Positions 1 to 7,869 of a stretch of 64,000 nt of DNA are shown here, piece by piece. The stretch is taken from NCBI GenBank assembly GCA_965248805.1, contig CBDFKJ010000007.1:1-64000 (forward strand), in the 5' to 3' direction. The notes beneath the pieces are model-generated. The model saw only the letters and a list, made by a program, of their open reading frames with translations. It did not search any database and was not told where the DNA came from. A program made the translations under genes and the position numbers. The DNA comes from CBDFKJ01 sp965248805 (GTDB lineage Bacteria > Pseudomonadota > Alphaproteobacteria > UBA6615). The stretch's first letter is position 1. Each line of letters opens with the position of its first letter.

Positions 1-897
1 ACCTGCGTGTGGCGCTGGCAAGAGCGGTTCATGCACGAGGGTGTCGGCGGCCTGCTTCGCGACAAGTCCCGTCCGCCCGGCAAGGCGCCGGTCCCGCTCG
101 ATCGTGTCGCCGAGATCGTGCGCCTGACGCAGCAACCGCCGCCGTTTGAGGCGACCCACTGGACGTTGCGCGCAATGGCCAGGGCGGCCGGTATTGCCGC
201 CTCGACGGTGCAGGCGATCTGGAAGGCTCACGGTCTCAGCCCGCACCGCTGGCGCAACTTCAAGCTGTCGACCGACCCTGCCTTCGCCGAGAAACTCACC
301 GATATCGTCGGCCTGTATGTCGACCCGCCGGCCCATGCGGTGGTGTTGTCGATCGATGAGAAGTCACAGATCCAGGCGCTCGACCGCCGGTCTGCCGATG
401 AAGAAGGGACGCGCCGGCACCATGACTACAAACGGCACGGCACGACCACGCTGTTTGCGGCGCTCAACGTTCTGGACGGAACGGTGATCGGCCAGAACAT
501 GCAGCGCCACCGCCATCAGGAGTTCATCCGCTTCCTCAACCGCATCGAGCGCACGGTGCCGGCGGACAAGGCCATCCACGCGATCGTCGACAACTACGCG
601 GCGCACAACAAGGACAAGGTCCGCGCCTGGCTCGCCCGCCATCCGCGCTGGACTTTCCACTTCACACCGACCTCCTGCTCGTGGCTCAATGCCGTCGAGG
701 GCTTCTTCGCAAAACTCACCCGGCGGCGGCTCAAGCACGGCGTCTTCCATTCCGTCGTCGATCTCCAGGCCGCAATCAACCGCTTCGTCCGCGAATACAA
801 TGCGGCCAACCCACAGCCATTCATATCGAAAGCCGACCCCGACGACATCATCGCAGCCCGAAACCGAGGGTTCCAAACGTTGGAATCAATCCACTAG
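1..897 (+). CDS. IS630-family transposase, copy 1 (cut by the window's left edge)
   Basis: This is the 3' 298 codons of a DDE transposase of the IS630/Tc1-mariner type; the first ~60 codons lie outside the window. The retained part has the second helix-turn-helix region and all three catalytic acidic residues (in SIDEK, IVDNY and NAVEGFF). The element's right end is at 894, followed by the duplicated TA (895-896). The TAG stop is made of that TA plus the flanking G. Compared with the other copies it carries AATGG near 175 and ATCGAAAG near 826, a combination otherwise seen only in the intact copy at 34724. It could be functional if the missing 5' part is intact. Confidence 0.92.
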   Translation, partial: TCVWRWQERFMHEGVGGLLRDKSRPPGKAPVPLDRVAEIVRLTQQPPPFEATHWTLRAMARAAGIAASTVQAIWKAHGLSPHRWRNFKLSTDPAFAEKLTDIVGLYVDPPAHAVVLSIDEKSQIQALDRRSADEEGTRRHHDYKRHGTTTLFAALNVLDGTVIGQNMQRHRHQEFIRFLNRIERTVPADKAIHAIVDNYAAHNKDKVRAWLARHPRWTFHFTPTSCSWLNAVEGFFAKLTRRRLKHGVFHSVVDLQAAINRFVREYNAANPQPFISKADPDDIIAARNRGFQTLESIH

Positions 898-951
898 TTT
901 GGACCCCCCCTATCCACTGTGGGTGATCCAGCACACCTGCATTATTATCCC

Positions 952-980
952 TTGTCGTTATTATCTTGGTGCGTTATCAT
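952..980 (+). promoter_or_regulatory. Possible sigma-70 promoter of the higB remnant
   Basis: TTGTCG (952-957) and TATCAT (975-980) are separated by exactly 17 bases. The predicted transcription start falls on or next to the ATG at 986, so the transcript would be leaderless or nearly so. The assignment rests on the match to consensus and spacing alone. Confidence 0.35.
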
Positions 981-985
981 CCAGC

Positions 986-1150
986 ATGAAACGTTTTAAG
1001 GACAAGCTCACCGAACGATTGTTCGAAGGACGGCTTGTTCGCCGCCTACCAAAGCAAATCCAACGACGTGCCCGTATGCGGCTTCAGCGCGTGGTAGCAG
1101 CAACCGAACTCCAAGATTTGCGGCTTCCGCCGTCTCATCATTTGGGTTAA
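986..1150 (+). pseudogene. higB: HigB toxin, N-terminal remnant
   Basis: The 54 codons read like the first half of a HigB/RelE-type mRNA interferase: start KRFKD, a middle RRLPKQIQRRA and the DLRLPPSHHL segment that in the family precedes the conserved LKGDR stretch. The protein stops right after this point, so the half with the catalytic and ribosome-binding residues is missing. The partner antitoxin gene higA lies 735 bases downstream, with a thioredoxin-like gene in between. A few codons just before higA (about 1832-1885) may be the lost 3' end, but that match is weak. The toxin is very likely inactive. Confidence 0.65.
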
Positions 1151-1219
1151 GAGGTGTACTGCACGCTCAGCCGCTTCTACACTCGTGTATTAGGGCAAAA
1201 CATTTGGGGAAGAGATCGG

Positions 1220-1819
1220 ATGACTAGGAGCAAGTGGGCTTTTCCTTTGGCGATTGCGCTGATTGTTGCTGGAGGATCCGCGATGATCGGTAGCAACCCT
1301 CTAGTTGGCTACCGATCTGCCGCAGCGGCTGCGCAGGATGCGTTGCTTCCGCCTCCGACGATTGGCGCTGATGGCCTGTTTGAGGCGGCTTGGTTCCACC
1401 CGACGACAGGAGATCTGTCCCGAGACGCCGCGCTGGCAGAGAGCGAGGGCAAAATGCTCGTGATCTTCTGGGAGCTAGAGGGATGCGGGCTTTGTGCCAG
1501 GTTGCACGAGGCACTGCGCATTCCGGCGCTGCACGCATACATGCTGGACCACTTCTACGCCGTGCAGCTCGACTTTCAGGGTGATAATTTGGTACGCGAT
1601 TTCGACGGCTTCGAGGCCGCCGAACGCGACCTTGCGAGGCTTCATCGGGCGAGAGGAACGCCGACAATCGAGTTCCTCAGCACGGATGGAAAGGTGATTC
1701 TCCGGATCCGCGGCTACACCAAGCCCCCTGTGCTGCAGAGCGCGTTCGAGTTCGTAGACACCGGTGCGTACCGCACGGTCAAAATCAACGACTGGCTTCG
1801 GGCTCGCAACTTGCGTTAG
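1220..1819 (+). CDS. Periplasmic thioredoxin-fold protein
   Basis: A 199-residue protein with an N-terminal hydrophobic signal segment (residues ~6-22), then a thioredoxin-like domain with the redox motif CGLC near residue 90 and a cis-proline-like GTPT near residue 151. This fits exported thioredoxin-like proteins (SoxW/DUF255-like) that reduce or isomerise disulfides outside the cytoplasm; the substrate is unknown. The ATG at 1220 is chosen because GGGGAAGAG lies 7 bases upstream and the signal peptide follows at once. The gene sits between the two halves of a higBA locus, so it probably arrived by insertion. Confidence 0.7.
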   Translation: MTRSKWAFPLAIALIVAGGSAMIGSNPLVGYRSAAAAAQDALLPPPTIGADGLFEAAWFHPTTGDLSRDAALAESEGKMLVIFWELEGCGLCARLHEALRIPALHAYMLDHFYAVQLDFQGDNLVRDFDGFEAAERDLARLHRARGTPTIEFLSTDGKVILRIRGYTKPPVLQSAFEFVDTGAYRTVKINDWLRARNLR

Positions 1820-1885
1820 CTCGAATGCGGGATTAATCGTCTTGGCTCAGCGGTTTTCTGGTGCACGGCTCCTAAGGCGCAGGTC

Positions 1886-2173
1886 ATGTCCAACATAGAG
1901 CCGATCCATCCTGGCGAACATCTGGCTGAGATCCTCGATGAGATCAGCATCAGCCAGTACCGTTTGGCGAAGGCTATTGGCGTACCGCCGCGCCGCATCA
2001 ACGAAATCGTCCATGGCCGCCGATCTATCACTGCAGACACGGCGCTCCGCATCGGGCGAGCCTTCGGCATGACACCGGAATATTGGCTGAACCTGCAATG
2101 CTTCTACGACCTTGATGTAGCACGCGGCTCAACCGATATCGGCACCATCGAAACCCTGGCTAGCGTGGCCTAG
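1886..2173 (+). CDS. higA: HigA-type antitoxin (HTH, XRE family)
   Basis: A 95-residue protein with the HigA/VapI signature: IHPGEHLAEIL at the N-terminus, a Cro-type helix-turn-helix (residues ~22-62: SQYRLAKAIG, RRINEIVHGRR) and the closing GMTPEYWLNLQ. In intact loci it binds HigB and represses the higBA promoter. Here the HigB gene is only a remnant 735 bases upstream, so this is an orphan antitoxin. Its TAG stop ends at 2173, immediately before the inverted repeat of the IS1182 fragment. Confidence 0.85.
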   Translation: MSNIEPIHPGEHLAEILDEISISQYRLAKAIGVPPRRINEIVHGRRSITADTALRIGRAFGMTPEYWLNLQCFYDLDVARGSTDIGTIETLASVA

Positions 2174-2720
2174 CAGCCCGTTGACGAAGTCCGGCGTGTC
2201 TGATTCTGTCTGAACATAGAGATTTAGACGGGCGTCGTGCGATGGCATTGAGACGACAGAGCGAGGTTCAGGGTGACCTCGTGGTGACATGGGCGGAGAT
2301 GCCGCGTTCGCCTGGACACGCGTTTTTCGACCGGCTGCATGAGTTGCTGACCGAGTCTGGCTTTGACGGCTTCGTGGAGGCGACGTGCAAGCCATACTAC
2401 GCACCTCGGATGGGGGCTCCTTCGCTGCCGCCGGGGCGTTATTTCCGGATGCACATGATCGGCTATTTCGAGGGCATCGGCAGCGAGCGCGGCATCGCTT
2501 GGCGCTGTTCGGATTCGCTGTCGCTTCGCGCGTTTCTGCGGTTGGCGAACCGGGACAAGGTTCCCGATCATTCCTGGTTGTCGAAGACGCGCGGCCGGCT
2601 GCCGCACGAGGTCCATGAAAAGGTTTTCGACTGGGTTCTGGCTCTCGTCGCCGCGCGCGGTCTGGTGAAGGGCGAGCGGATCGGCGTCGACGGCTCGACG
2701 ATGGAAGCCAACGCCGCCCT
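2174..2720 (+). mobile_element. IS1182-family element, 5' fragment
   Basis: The sequence equals the first 547 bases of the complete 1454-bp element at 58791-60244, starting with the terminal CAGCCCGTTGACGAAG. It includes the transposase start (ATG 2242) and the first ~160 codons with the first catalytic Asp (in GVDGST). One visible difference is TTTTTCG versus TTTTCCG near 2327. The fragment ends abruptly at 2720. A 29-base stretch of unknown origin separates it from the IS630 copy that starts at 2752. It cannot encode an active transposase. Confidence 0.9.
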
Positions 2721-2751
2721 CCCCCGCCGGTCTACGCGCCGACCGGCCCTA

Positions 2752-3887
2752 GTGGATTGATCGGAACGAAAGAGTCCGAATTGGGATTCCGTATTTTGCT
2801 GTGTTATGCGAATCTGGCGCATGCGCAGTGGAATCTCCTTCACCCTATCCGCCGGCGACCGTCAGCGATTGCGCGCGGTCGTCGCGGATCCCAAGAGCCC
2901 GCAGAAACACGTCTGGCGGGCACATATTGTCCTTCTCAGCGGCGAGGGTCTGTGGGCACCTCGGCGATCATGACCGAGACCGGCAAGTCCAAGACCTGCG
3001 TGTGGCGCTGGCAAGAGCGGTTCATGCACGAGGGTGTCGGCGGCCTGCTTCGCGACAAGTCCCGTCCGCCCGGCAAGGCGCCGGTCCCGCTCGATCGTGT
3101 CGCCGAGATCGTGCGCCTGACGCAGCAACCGCCGCCGTTTGAGGCGACCCACTGGACGTTGCGCGCGATCGCCAGGGCGGCCGGTATTGCCGCCTCGACG
3201 GTGCAGGCGATCTGGAAGGCTCACGGTCTCAGCCCGCACCGCTGGCGCAACTTCAAGCTGTCGACCGACCCTGCCTTCGCCGAGAAACTCACCGATATCG
3301 TCGGCCTGTATGTCGACCCGCCGGCCCATGCGGTGGTGTTGTCGATCGATGAGAAGTCACAGATCCAGGCGCTCGACCGCCGGTCTGCCGATGAAGAAGG
3401 GACGCGCCGGCACCATGACTACAAACGGCACGGCACGACCACGCTGTTTGCGGCGCTCAACGTTCTGGACGGAACGGTGATCGGCCAGAACATGCAGCGC
3501 CACCGCCATCAGGAGTTCATCCGCTTCCTCAACCGCATCGAGCGCACGGTGCCGGCGGACAAGGCCATCCACGCGATCGTCGACAACTACGCGGCGCACA
3601 ACAAGGACAAGGTCCGCGCCTGGCTCGCCCGCCATCCGCGCTGGACTTTCCACTTCACACCGACCTCCTGCTCGTGGCTCAATGCCGTCGAGGGCTTCTT
3701 CGCAAAACTCACCCGGCGGCGGCTCAAGCACGGCGTCTTCCATTCCGTCGTCGATCTCCAGGCCGCAATCAACCGCTTCGTCCGCGAATACAATGCGGCC
3801 AACCCACAGCCATTCATATGGAAAGCCGACCCCGACGACATCATCGCAGCCCGAAACCGAGGGTTCCAAACGTTGGAATCAATCCAC
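2752..3887 (+). mobile_element. IS630 copy 2 (full length, frameshifted)
   Basis: The ends match the intact element (left GTGGATTGATCGG, right ATCAATCCAC) and are flanked by TA within CTAG on both sides. Length is 1136 bp, 2 bp more than the intact copy, because of an extra TG at about 2951-2954 inside codon ~50 of the transposase. The downstream frame still encodes both the HTH remainder and the DDE domain up to the TAG at 3888-3890. An internal ATG at 2970 (MTETGKSK) could start a shortened protein; otherwise the copy is dead. It shares the GCGATCGCC variant (near 3166) with copy 7. Confidence 0.93.
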
Positions 3888-3902
3888 TAGTTTGGACTCC
3901 CC

Positions 3903-4226
3903 CTATCCCCTTCTGTTGGCGGGGTGGAGCGGGTCCAGGGGCCAGCCGTTCGGTGCTACGGCACTGCTGTAGCCGCGCGCTTCGTCGCGCTGCTTGGCCG
4001 ATCCGTGATGGCTGTCGCACAGCGACTGCCAGTTCCGGCGGTCCCAGAACAGCGCCTGGCCGCCTCGATGCGGCACGATGTGGTCGACCAGCGTCGCCGC
4101 GATGACGCGGCCTTCAGCCTGGCACATCGCGCACAGCGGATGGCGGGCGAGAAACGTCTTGCGGGCCTTGCGCCAACGCCGGCCATAGCCGCGGGCCGCC
4201 GCCGACTCCCTCGTGTAATGCTTCAT
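3903..4226 (-). CDS. HNH endonuclease (phage type)
   Basis: A 107-residue protein with the compact phage HNH layout: basic N-terminus (GYGRRWRKAR), a CAMC zinc knuckle, the core VDHIVPHRGG (the H-N-H beta-hairpin start), WQSLCDSHH and the C-terminal GWPLDPLHPAN. Such proteins nick or cut DNA and commonly sit next to terminase genes in prophages; no terminase is visible here. The stop codon is only 13 bases from the right flank of IS630 copy 2, so the original downstream neighbour may have been lost. The ATG at 4226 is the only early start. Confidence 0.8.
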   Translation of the reverse strand: MKHYTRESAAARGYGRRWRKARKTFLARHPLCAMCQAEGRVIAATLVDHIVPHRGGQALFWDRRNWQSLCDSHHGSAKQRDEARGYSSAVAPNGWPLDPLHPANRRG

Positions 4227-4419
4227 GTAAAAGACCGCTTAAGTCGTCCGACCCTACCCGCTCGCGAATGCTGAGGCTCAGGAAAACCAGGATTAGCCGA
4301 ATCCGGCCCCGGCGTTCGCAGGGGAGACGCCGATATTGATCCGGCCGGTCAGGCCGGACACCGCCTCGGATGTGGTTGTTTACGGCAGGGCGGCAGCCAC
4401 ACGAACCCTGGACCGTAGA

Positions 4420-4459
4420 CAACATATATGTTGACATAAACAGATATGTTGACTATATT
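4420..4459 (+). promoter_or_regulatory. hicAB promoter with overlapping operator palindrome
   Basis: A near-perfect sigma-70 promoter: TTGACA (4431-4436), 17-base spacer, TATATT (4454-4459). The 14-base palindrome CAACATATATGTTG (4420-4433) overlaps the -35 box, and the decamer ATATGTTGAC occurs twice (4426-4435, 4444-4453). This is the arrangement expected for an autorepressed toxin-antitoxin operon bound by the HicB C-terminal DNA-binding domain. The expected start of transcription coincides with the hicA ATG at 4466. Confidence 0.75.
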
Positions 4460-4465
4460 ATAGAC

Positions 4466-4654
4466 ATGAACGCAAGCGAACTTCGGCGCTGGCTCAAGAA
4501 ACAAGGTTGCACCTTCCACACGCACAAGGGTGGAAGTGGTCACGTTACCGTCCGGCGCGGCAGCCGCACGTCACAATTGCCGACCCACGGCGCAAGTAAG
4601 GAACTCGGCCCGAAACTCGTCGCGAAGATCAAGAAAGACTTGGAGTTAAAATGA
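4466..4654 (+). CDS. hicA: HicA-family mRNA interferase toxin
   Basis: A 62-residue protein with the dsRBD-like HicA fold: SELRRWLKKQGC, the catalytic His in GGSGHVTVRRG (consensus GSHxxxxxG), and a C-terminal ELGPKLVAKIKKDL helix. HicA cleaves mRNA in translation; HicB neutralises it. Its stop overlaps the start of hicB (ATGA, 4651-4654), so the two are translationally coupled. There is no room for a leader between the -10 box and the ATG. All expected motifs are present, so it looks functional. Confidence 0.88.
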   Translation: MNASELRRWLKKQGCTFHTHKGGSGHVTVRRGSRTSQLPTHGASKELGPKLVAKIKKDLELK

Positions 4655-5073
4655 TGCTGTCCTATTCGATCAAGCTTGAACTCGATGAAAACGGCACTGT
4701 CTTGGCGACCTCGCCTGACTTCCCGGAGTTGACGACCTTTGGAGATGATCGCGACGAGGCTCTCGCCCGCGCACGCAACGCGCTCGAAGAAGCGATCGCG
4801 GCACGCATACACGCGCGACAAGAGATTCCCGCTCCCAGCCGAGGCAAGCTCCGCGCCGATTTGCCGAGCCTCACTGCCGTGAAGGTGATCCTCTACCAGT
4901 CGATGCGTGAACAAGGCATCGGCAAGGCCGAGCTAGCCCGTCGACTGGGCTGGCATCTGCCCCAAGTCGACCGCGTGCTGGATATTCAGCACAACTCGCG
5001 ACTTGACCAGATGGACGCCGCTTTGGCCGCAACCAGCCGGTGTTTGCATGTAGACGTGAGGAATCGTGCTTGA
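4651..5073 (+). CDS. hicB: HicB-family antitoxin with C-terminal HTH
   Basis: A 140-residue protein. Residues 1-60 form the partial RNase H-like HicB domain (YSIKLELDENGTVLATSPDFPELTTFGDD, EALARARNALEEAI); residues ~78-130 form a helix-turn-helix (IGKAELARRLGWHLPQVDRVLD). It binds and blocks HicA and should repress the operon through the palindrome at 4420-4433. The HTH-bearing type is the one typical of autoregulated hicAB loci. The start is fixed by the 4-base overlap with hicA. Confidence 0.88.
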   Translation: MMLSYSIKLELDENGTVLATSPDFPELTTFGDDRDEALARARNALEEAIAARIHARQEIPAPSRGKLRADLPSLTAVKVILYQSMREQGIGKAELARRLGWHLPQVDRVLDIQHNSRLDQMDAALAATSRCLHVDVRNRA

Positions 5074-5082
5074 AGCAGGAAC

Positions 5083-5102
5083 AAAAAACCCGCCGCGGCG
5101 GG
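5083..5102 (-). terminator. Rho-independent terminator (minus strand)
   Basis: On the minus strand the sequence reads CCCGCCGCGGCGGG followed by TTTTTTG: a short GC-only hairpin with a run of six T. It lies 185 bases beyond the stop of the beta-propeller gene (5288) and points in the same direction, so it probably ends that transcript. It also separates it from the convergent hicAB operon. Confidence 0.75.
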
Positions 5103-5287
5103 GGAGCCGGGCGGGAAGGTACGGGCGTGAACATACAACGCCCAACCTGATTGGAAGCTGCACCCTGCCCAGCGAACGAACACGGGTCCGCCCCAGCTCT
5201 CAAACGCAGGGTCATTCGATCCCTTAAGCTAACGCGACGGCGAGGCCCGAGGTTTCCGCCATGCGTTGCGCATGTTTCAAGTTGGTG

Positions 5288-6250
5288 TTACGGCCGCCAA
5301 GCGATGCCGTGGGGCTGCTGGTCGACGCGCACCTCGCCAGCGATGCTGAGGTCGCCCGCGTTGAGCTTGTAGACGCTGTCCTCGCCGCGGCTGGTTACGA
5401 AAATGTATTGCCCATCCGGACTTGCGATGACGATGTCTGGACGCACGCCGACCGACTTCGTGGCCAGGATCCGGTTGGTGCTGGCGTCCATCATCGAGAC
5501 CTGGTTGAGCTTGCGTTGGACGATAAAGACCAGGCTACCGTCCGGCGAGAGGGTCAAGCCGTGAGGCTCGCCTGCGATGGGGACCTCGGTCACCTGGACG
5601 CGCCGCTTGAGGTCGAGCTTGAAAATCTTGTTCTCGTCCGGCGCCGTTCCCCAGGCGTGCGACCAGTCGGGCGTCGGCGCGAAGGCCATGATACCCTTGC
5701 CGCCGGGCAGGGTACCGATGGTCGTGCGCTTGGCCACGTCGACGATGGAAATGTTTGCGGCCGTAGCGTTGGCGACGTACAGGAGCTTACCCTCAGGCGA
5801 GAAGCGCGCCGTCATCGCCCCGGCGTCCGTCGTGATGTTGCCCATGGCCTGGCCGCTACGGGCGTCGATCAACGTGACGTAGTCGGTGCCGACGTTAGAA
5901 GAGACCACCCATTCGCTGTCGGGCGAGAAGGTGACGTCGTGCGCCCGCTTTCCGGCTTTGACCGTGTGCACGACCTTCCTGGAGTCGGCGTCGATTATGC
6001 CGACGGTATCCTCGCCGACGTTGGCGACGGCCGCCCACTTACCGTCCGGGCTGAAGGCTACGTTGTGGCATCCCTTGCCGGCGGGGAGGGTGGCTATGAC
6101 CGTCATCTTATCAGGATCAATGACCTGGACGTTCGCCGAGGTCATGTTGGTGACCCAAATTTCGGCCGCCAGGATCTGACCCGTCACCAGCAACAGCCCC
6201 GCCAAGGCGGCGGTACTCGCGACCAGACGGTGTACCGATCTCGGTATCAT
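5288..6250 (-). CDS. Secreted YncE-like beta-propeller protein
   Basis: A 320-residue protein with a Sec signal peptide (residues 1-28, cut after ILAA) followed by repeated YVTN/WD40-like blades, each with a SPDGK-type turn and an IDxxxxxV strand (AFSPDGKWAAVAN, TFSPDSEWVVSSN, RFSPEGKLLYVAN, TLSPDGSLVFIVQ, ASPDGQYIFVTSR). About seven blades fit the length. Homologues are periplasmic and poorly understood; some are linked to quinoprotein metabolism. No neighbour here tells its job. The start is the first ATG and is followed directly by the signal peptide. Confidence 0.75.
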   Translation of the reverse strand: MIPRSVHRLVASTAALAGLLLVTGQILAAEIWVTNMTSANVQVIDPDKMTVIATLPAGKGCHNVAFSPDGKWAAVANVGEDTVGIIDADSRKVVHTVKAGKRAHDVTFSPDSEWVVSSNVGTDYVTLIDARSGQAMGNITTDAGAMTARFSPEGKLLYVANATAANISIVDVAKRTTIGTLPGGKGIMAFAPTPDWSHAWGTAPDENKIFKLDLKRRVQVTEVPIAGEPHGLTLSPDGSLVFIVQRKLNQVSMMDASTNRILATKSVGVRPDIVIASPDGQYIFVTSRGEDSVYKLNAGDLSIAGEVRVDQQPHGIAWRP

Positions 6251-6396
6251 GCGTTTCTCCCCAAAACTGTGTGTGCGCCTGTCGTCGTCAATGTGCTAGC
6301 GGCGGGGTGATCACCGCGCCCTCGCCATCGCAGTTTCACAGGGCATTGTATACTGCCGCGGTAGCCGAAGGTCGAGAGCGAGCTCCAGCAGGCACG

Positions 6397-6426
6397 AAAA
6401 ACCCGCCGGGGTCTCCCCAGCGGGTT
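6397..6426 (-). terminator. Rho-independent terminator (minus strand)
   Basis: Read on the minus strand: stem AACCCGCTGGGG / CCCCGGCGGGTT with a short loop, followed by TTTCG. It stands 38 bases downstream of the stop of the split hypothetical gene (6464) and must terminate it. Confidence 0.8.
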
Positions 6427-6463
6427 GATCTGGTCACACCTCCAGAGCGCGTCGAGAATCAGC

Positions 6464-7826
6464 CTACTCCACACCGTCGCGGCCTGTCAAGAAGAACCGC
6501 TCGAGCACTTCCAGGCCGTCCTTCAACCGCGACAGGCGGTAGCACGGCGGCATCCGCTCATATACGCAGACCGTGTCGACGATTGACTTGCGCCGCGCGG
6601 CTCGGAGCAGATGCGCGGCCCCTCGCCAGCGCGCTTCAACGTCGGCCTGGGTCTCGTCATCGAGCGGATCGGCGTACGTGCGTTCACCTCGGGTCAGAGG
6701 ATTGCCAAGCGACACACCACGCAGCCATGCATACCGGCGTCCGGTATCGTGCTGGTGCTGGGTGATCAGATCGCGCGCCAGCAACACCCCGAGCGGATAG
6801 CTGGCTAGTGGAGGGATCGGAACGAAAGAGTCCGAATTGGGATTCCGTATTTTGCTGTGGTATGCGACCGGCAAGGCGCCGGTCCCGCTCGATCGTGTCG
6901 CCGAGATCGTGCGCCTGACGCAGCAACCGCCGCCGTTTGAGGCGACCCACTGGACGTTGCGCGCGATGGCCAGGGCGGCCGGTATTGCCGCCTCGACGGT
7001 GCAGGCGATCTGGAAGGCTCACGGTCTCAGCCCGCACCGCTGGCGCAACTTCAAGCTGTCGACCGACCCTGCCTTCGCCGAGAAACTCACCGATATCGTC
7101 GGCCTGTATGTCGACCCGCCGGCCCATGCGGTGGTGTTGTCGATCGATGAGAAGTCACAGATCCAGGCGCTCGACCGCCGGTCTGCCGATGAAGAAGGGA
7201 CGCGCCGGCACCATGACTACAAACGGCACGGCACGACCACGCTGTTTGCGGCGCTCAACGTTCTGGACGGAACGGTGATCGGCCAGAACATGCAGCGCCA
7301 CCGCCATCAGGAGTTCATCCGCTTCCTCAACCGCATCGAGCGCACGGTGCCGGCGGACAAGGCCATCCACGCGATCGTCGACAACTACGCGGCGCACAAC
7401 AAGGACAAGGTCCGCGCCTGGCTCGCCCGCCATCCGCGCTGGACTTTCCACTTCACACCGACCTCCTGCTCGTGGCTCAATGCCGTCGAGGGCTTCTTCG
7501 CAAAACTCACCCGGCGGCGGCTCAAGCACGGCGTCTTCCATTCCGTCGTCGATCTCCAGGCCGCAATCAACCGCTTCGTCCGCGAATACAATGCGGCCAA
7601 CCCACAGCCATTCATATGGAAAGCCGACCCCGACGACATCATCGCAGCCCGAAACCGAGGGTTCCAAACGTTGGAATCAATCCACTAGAGGATCTTGGTC
7701 ATTGCCGACGAGCGCGATCCGTCGCGCCTTCTGCTCGGGCGTCGGGCCGACTCGTCCGCTGATCGTCTTACGAGCCCCCGCGGGGATTTTCGGTGGCCGG
7801 ACCTTGAAGCGCTTGCGCCTGGTCAT
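6464..7826 (-). pseudogene. Hypothetical phage/plasmid-type gene split by an IS630 derivative
   Basis: The 5' part (7826 down to 7686) encodes a basic start, MTRRKRFKVRPPK, and runs to GNDQDPL. The 3' part (6807 down to 6464) encodes ASYPLGVLLARDL through LTGRDGVE. If the IS at 6808-7685 and one TA are removed, the frame continues without a break as DPLASYPLG, giving a protein of about 160 residues. I do not recognise the family. The size, basic start and companions (HNH, DUF5131, zinc-finger protein) suggest a small phage or plasmid gene. It is followed by a clear terminator. Confidence 0.75.
6808..7685 (+). mobile_element. IS630 deletion derivative, copy 3 (878 bp)
   Basis: Both ends are present and flanked by TA within CTAG, but 256 bp are missing: the sequence jumps from GGTATGCG (near 6860) straight to CCGGCAAGG. 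The deletion removes the first ~85 codons of the transposase, including its N-terminal HTH, and puts the native ATG out of frame. A frame from TTG 6837 to TAG 7688 (283 codons) keeps the complete DDE domain. The left end reads GTGGAGGGAT rather than GTGGATTGAT. An identical deletion and left end occur at 35933-36810, so the shortened form itself has moved, presumably helped in trans. Confidence 0.92.
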
Positions 7827-7869
7827 GTGGCTCCCAGCGCACGCACGGCGGACACAACAAGGCCCGGGT

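Noticed and set aside
364..876. 170-codon antisense frame seen in every IS630 copy
   Set aside because: It recurs only because the element recurs; it has no start signal or family and mirrors the transposase.
5261..6310. A 349-codon plus-strand frame opposite the beta-propeller gene
   Set aside because: Composition without domains; the minus strand has signal peptide and regular blades.
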